Shown here: positions 61,515-64,000 of the stretch, piece by piece | How the letters are laid out: each line of letters starts with the position of its first letter | How positions within the stretch are numbered: position 1 is the stretch's first letter | NCBI RefSeq assembly: GCF_034355335.1 | Contig: NZ_CP136422.1 | Location: forward strand, 3,692,501-3,756,500 | Reading direction: 5' to 3' | DNA from: Blautia coccoides | Lineage (GTDB): Bacteria; Bacillota; Clostridia; Lachnospirales; Lachnospiraceae | DNA: 64,000 bases | Made by a program: the position numbers and the translations under genes | Notes under the pieces: generated by a model | Seen by the model: the letters and a program-made list of their open reading frames with translations, nothing else | The model's database searches: none | What the model was told of the DNA's origin: nothing

Positions 61515-62929
61515 CAGCACCCCATTTTCTTTTTATCCGCCGACTCCGCAGCCTCTCTGCAAATCCCCGAAAAGCTGTGATTTGTCTCCTTACAGACAGC
61601 CCTCACATCTTCATACTCAGGATAGTAAAATTCCTGTCCGTGGTGGCTGCATTTTTTAACTCTGACTTCATGCCCTCCCGGAAGAGTAACTGTGATCATT
61701 TCTCTTGGAAGGATACTGCGCTCCTCCCTGTACTTCCTGAGTCCGATACTGGTAGTCTCCCGGAAAATAACTGTCTCCATTTTCTCTTCATCCTCTGGTC
61801 TGCAGATAACCTGAAGCATGTAGGCAGGACGGTTTTTTTTCATATATACAGGTATACAGGAGGTGTCAAGGGCGCCTGCCTCAAGCAGGCATTCCATGGC
61901 ATACCCCAACTGCTCACCGGAGCAGTCGTCCACATTTGTCTCCAGCACAGAAACTGTATTTTGTCCGTTCGGTCCGCTTTTCCCTGTCACCTGAACGGGC
62001 TTTTTATCATCTGCATCATCCTTCTGCTTTTCTGCGGGTTCTGTTTCCTTCTTCTTATTCCAGGCCGCATCTGCATCTGTGTTCAGGATCATGGCACGCA
62101 GAATATTGGCATGTGGGAAATCCTTCTTTCCTGCGCCCACACCCACCTTTTCAATGACAAAGCCATCGGGAAGCTTTCCTTTTTCAGAGAGTGCCGCCAC
62201 GATCCCCGCACCTGTTGGGGTGATCATTTCCCCTTCCACTGGAGCGAACTTGACCGGAACCCTATGCTCTGCCATCATCTCCAACACTGCAGGCGCCGGT
62301 ACGGGAATTCTGCCGTGCTGACACCAGGTAGTCCCTTTTCCTTCCCAGAGTTCAGAGGTTATGATGCTGTCAAATCCCAGCTTATCCATACAGATAGCCG
62401 CTGCCGTGATATCTACAATAGAATCCACAGCCCCCACCTCATGAAAATGCACCTGGTCCACAGGCATTCCGTGGACCTTGGCCTCCGCTTCCGCAATGAC
62501 ACGGAAAATTTTCAGGCTCATATCCTTCACATTAGAATTCAATTCCGACTGGCTGATAAGTTCACAAATCTCCCTGTAGCTGTTGTGGGAATGACTGTGA
62601 CTGTGCCCGTGCTCATGACCATGCTCCTGCTCCTTCACATCGGCAGGAGCAGAGCCGCTGTTGTGGGAATGATGGTGATGATGATGGTGATGCGCATGGG
62701 CCTCGTCATGGCTGTGCGTTTCTCCATCTTCTGCTAGCAGCACATCAAAATCTGCCGCTGTAATCTGATTTTTCTTTGTCCGGGAAATTCTGATCTCATA
62801 TCCGTCCAGATGCAGCTTTTCAAGTTCCTGTTTTAAATAGGACTCTTCCACTCCCAAATCAGTAAGGGCGGCGACTGTCATATCCCCGCTGATTCCTGAA
62901 TAACATTCCAAATATAATTTTCTGCTCAT
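61514..62929 (-). CDS. larC: LarC, nickel insertion protein for the pincer cofactor
   Basis: CTP-dependent cyclometallase that puts nickel into the pincer cofactor of lactate racemase-type enzymes (471 residues). N-terminal LYLECYSGISGDMTVAALTDLGV; a His-rich stretch at about 72-117 (runs of HHHHHHHH and HGHEHGHSHSHSH) probably buffers nickel. GMPVDQVHFHEVGAVDSIVDITA near 152 and PTPTGAGI near 240 also fit. The C-terminal half (ETNVDDCSGEQLGYAMECL...EERSILPREM) is in one frame, so no programmed frameshift is needed, unlike in Lactiplantibacillus. Confidence 0.94.
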   Translation of the reverse strand: MSRKLYLECYSGISGDMTVAALTDLGVEESYLKQELEKLHLDGYEIRISRTKKNQITAADFDVLLAEDGETHSHDEAHAHHHHHHHHSHNSGSAPADVKEQEHGHEHGHSHSHSHNSYREICELISQSELNSNVKDMSLKIFRVIAEAEAKVHGMPVDQVHFHEVGAVDSIVDITAAAICMDKLGFDSIITSELWEGKGTTWCQHGRIPVPAPAVLEMMAEHRVPVKFAPVEGEMITPTGAGIVAALSEKGKLPDGFVIEKVGVGAGKKDFPHANILRAMILNTDADAAWNKKKETEPAEKQKDDADDKKPVQVTGKSGPNGQNTVSVLETNVDDCSGEQLGYAMECLLEAGALDTSCIPVYMKKNRPAYMLQVICRPEDEEKMETVIFRETTSIGLRKYREERSILPREMITVTLPGGHEVRVKKCSHHGQEFYYPEYEDVRAVCKETNHSFSGICREAAESADKKKMGC

Positions 62930-63316
62930 ATTTCTTCTCCTGTCTTTGTGTATTTTAGGAAACCGATCCCATGTATTTCAAAATCCGGTTTATTTATCTT
63001 TTTTAACCAATTTACTTATCTTTTCTTTAAAAACAAATTTACTCATCTTCAAAAAACCGGTATTCTTTTATACTACAACTCAGTCTATCACAAGCTGCAT
63101 CACAACTGCAATTCTCTGTTCCTCAAACGTATGACATGTTTTTTGTTTTTCACACTGATACTTATTCTATCACATTTTTAGTGGACTGAAAACGTCAGAA
63201 ATTGACATTTGTGCCGGATACTGTTCAAATATTGCGGTTTTTTATAATTTGTCTTGTATCTTATAATGTTAAATGCTAAAATTATTTCCAGAATACATAG
63301 ATTGGAGGAGAAACAA
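62930..63316. other. Intergenic region between larC and the DUF362 gene
   Basis: About 390 bases, AT-rich, divergent. On the minus strand three related blocks of AAAAGAT(A/G)A(G/A)TAAA occur between 62980 and 63060. They also form a tiny frame of 18 lysine-rich codons (MSKFVFKEKISKLVKKDK) with no good RBS; I do not call it a gene. No riboswitch recognised. Confidence 0.4.
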
Positions 63317-64000
63317 ATGACAGCATCTAAAGTATACTACTCAGACCTTCGTGTAAAAAATGGTGACAACCTGCTGACAAAGCTTCAGCGTTTGATTAAA
63401 ACAGCCGGCATCGGTGAAATTGATTTTGAGGACAAATACGCTGCGATCAAAATGCATTTCGGAGAGCCTGGAAACCTGGCTTTCCTTCGCCCGAACTATG
63501 CAAAGGCTGTTGCAGACGTGGTAAAAGAACTGGGAGGAAAGCCATTCCTCACAGACTGCAACACTTTATATGTGGGCGGCAGAAAAAACGCACTTGACCA
63601 TCTGGACAGCGCTAATCTGAACGGATTTAACCCCATTTCAACTGGCTGCCAGGTCCTGATCGCAGACGGCCTGAAGGGAACGGATGAATCTCTGGTACCA
63701 GTAGAGGGCGGCCAGTATGTAAAAGAAGCAAAAATCGGCCGTGCCGTAATGGATGCAGATGTATTTATTTCACTGACCCATTTTAAGGGTCATGAAGCCA
63801 CCGGATTCGGCGGTACCCTGAAAAACATTGGTATGGGCTGCGGTTCTCGTGCAGGCAAAATGGAAATGCACAGTGCCGGAAAGCCACATGTGGACCAGGA
63901 TCTCTGTATCGGATGCAAGCAGTGTGCAAAAGTCTGCGCACATGATGCTCCGCAGTTTGAGAACAAAAAAGCTTATATTGACCACAACAAATGTGTAGGC
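63317..64000 (+). CDS. DUF362 protein with ferredoxin domain (partial, runs off window)
   Basis: First 228 residues of an iron-sulfur protein. The DUF362 part spans about 1-185 (IKMHFGEPGNLAFLRPNYAKAVADVV, FLTDCNTLYVGGRKNA, FISLTHFKGHEATGFGGTLKNIGMGCGSRAGKMEMH). Then comes the first 4Fe-4S motif, DLCIGCKQCAKVCAHDA, and the beginning of a second (HNKCVG) at the window edge. Cytoplasmic; proteins of this kind are often annotated as 4Fe-4S ferredoxins and their reaction is unknown. Start ATG 63317 follows GGAGGAG. Confidence 0.9.
   Translation, partial: MTASKVYYSDLRVKNGDNLLTKLQRLIKTAGIGEIDFEDKYAAIKMHFGEPGNLAFLRPNYAKAVADVVKELGGKPFLTDCNTLYVGGRKNALDHLDSANLNGFNPISTGCQVLIADGLKGTDESLVPVEGGQYVKEAKIGRAVMDADVFISLTHFKGHEATGFGGTLKNIGMGCGSRAGKMEMHSAGKPHVDQDLCIGCKQCAKVCAHDAPQFENKKAYIDHNKCVG

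Noticed and set aside
61577-62737. 386-codon open frame opposite larC
   Set aside because: Antisense to a clear larC reading frame; no RBS and no recognisable protein. Long frames opposite His-rich coding DNA are expected.
61514-62929. Programmed frameshift in larC
   Set aside because: Both halves of LarC lie in one continuous frame, so no frameshift is required.
62980-63060. Lysine-rich 18-codon leader peptide upstream of larC
   Set aside because: No ribosome-binding site and built from a simple AT-rich repeat.

Overview
The window looks like the chromosome of a Gram-positive gut anaerobe of the Lachnospiraceae, probably Blautia-like. This is inferred from gene content and order: DUF512-der-plsY-gpsA, the ylxM-ffh-rpsP-khpA-rimM-trmD and rplS-lepB-rbgA-rnhB-yraN blocks, a divergent 388-residue PRPP synthetase, nickel-pincer genes (larC/larE) and abundant IS elements. 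Core genes have balanced base composition, whereas the glycosyltransferase block at 38.4-49.5 kb is visibly AT-rich. No tRNA, rRNA or CRISPR array was seen.

Layout. 1-17.1 kb is core: sbcD (partial), an aldo/keto reductase, a MacB-like ABC efflux operon with a repressor-type operator, DUF512-der-plsY-gpsA, prs, a secreted 3D-domain cell-wall protein, and pgeF, yraN, rnhB, rbgA, lepB and rplS. 17.3-52.5 kb is a surface-polysaccharide island. It holds VanZ-like, rfbA, rfbD, a MerR-methyltransferase fusion and rfbB; a complete ISL3 element; an SPKTG-anchored surface protein and the remnant of an LCP gene; an operon for an Ig-like protein, CpsB phosphatase, CpsD kinase, CpsC modulator, class B sortase and LCP ligase; two poorly known genes; a nest of four insertion sequences; and a ten-gene Wzx/Wzy capsule operon. 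52.5-57.1 kb returns to core genes (a TrmD fusion, rimM, khpA, rpsP, ffh, ylxM). 57.2-64 kb holds a short DprA-like protein, a GPH-family sugar symporter with a divergent TetR regulator, larE-larC and a DUF362 ferredoxin-like protein (partial).

How it works together. In many Firmicutes rplS follows trmD directly. Here about 35 kb of polysaccharide genes lies between them, and rplS has its own strong promoter. The rfb genes supply dTDP-sugar (rfbC is not in the window). The initiating phosphotransferase, glycosyltransferases, acyltransferase, pyruvyltransferase, polymerase and flippase build the polymer, CpsB/C/D control its length, and LCP attaches it to the wall. A MenD-like TPP enzyme next to an SDR reductase suggests an unusual sugar or decoration. 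The sortase and the SPKTG protein add a covalently anchored surface protein.

Most notable observations: TrmD fused in frame to a flavodoxin/2[4Fe-4S] module; the MenD-like/SDR pair in a capsule operon; a MerR-methyltransferase co-located with a textbook 19-bp-spacer MerR promoter ahead of rfbB; an IS nest whose order of insertion can be read from perfect target duplications; and a LarE with three cysteines that may bind an iron-sulfur cluster.
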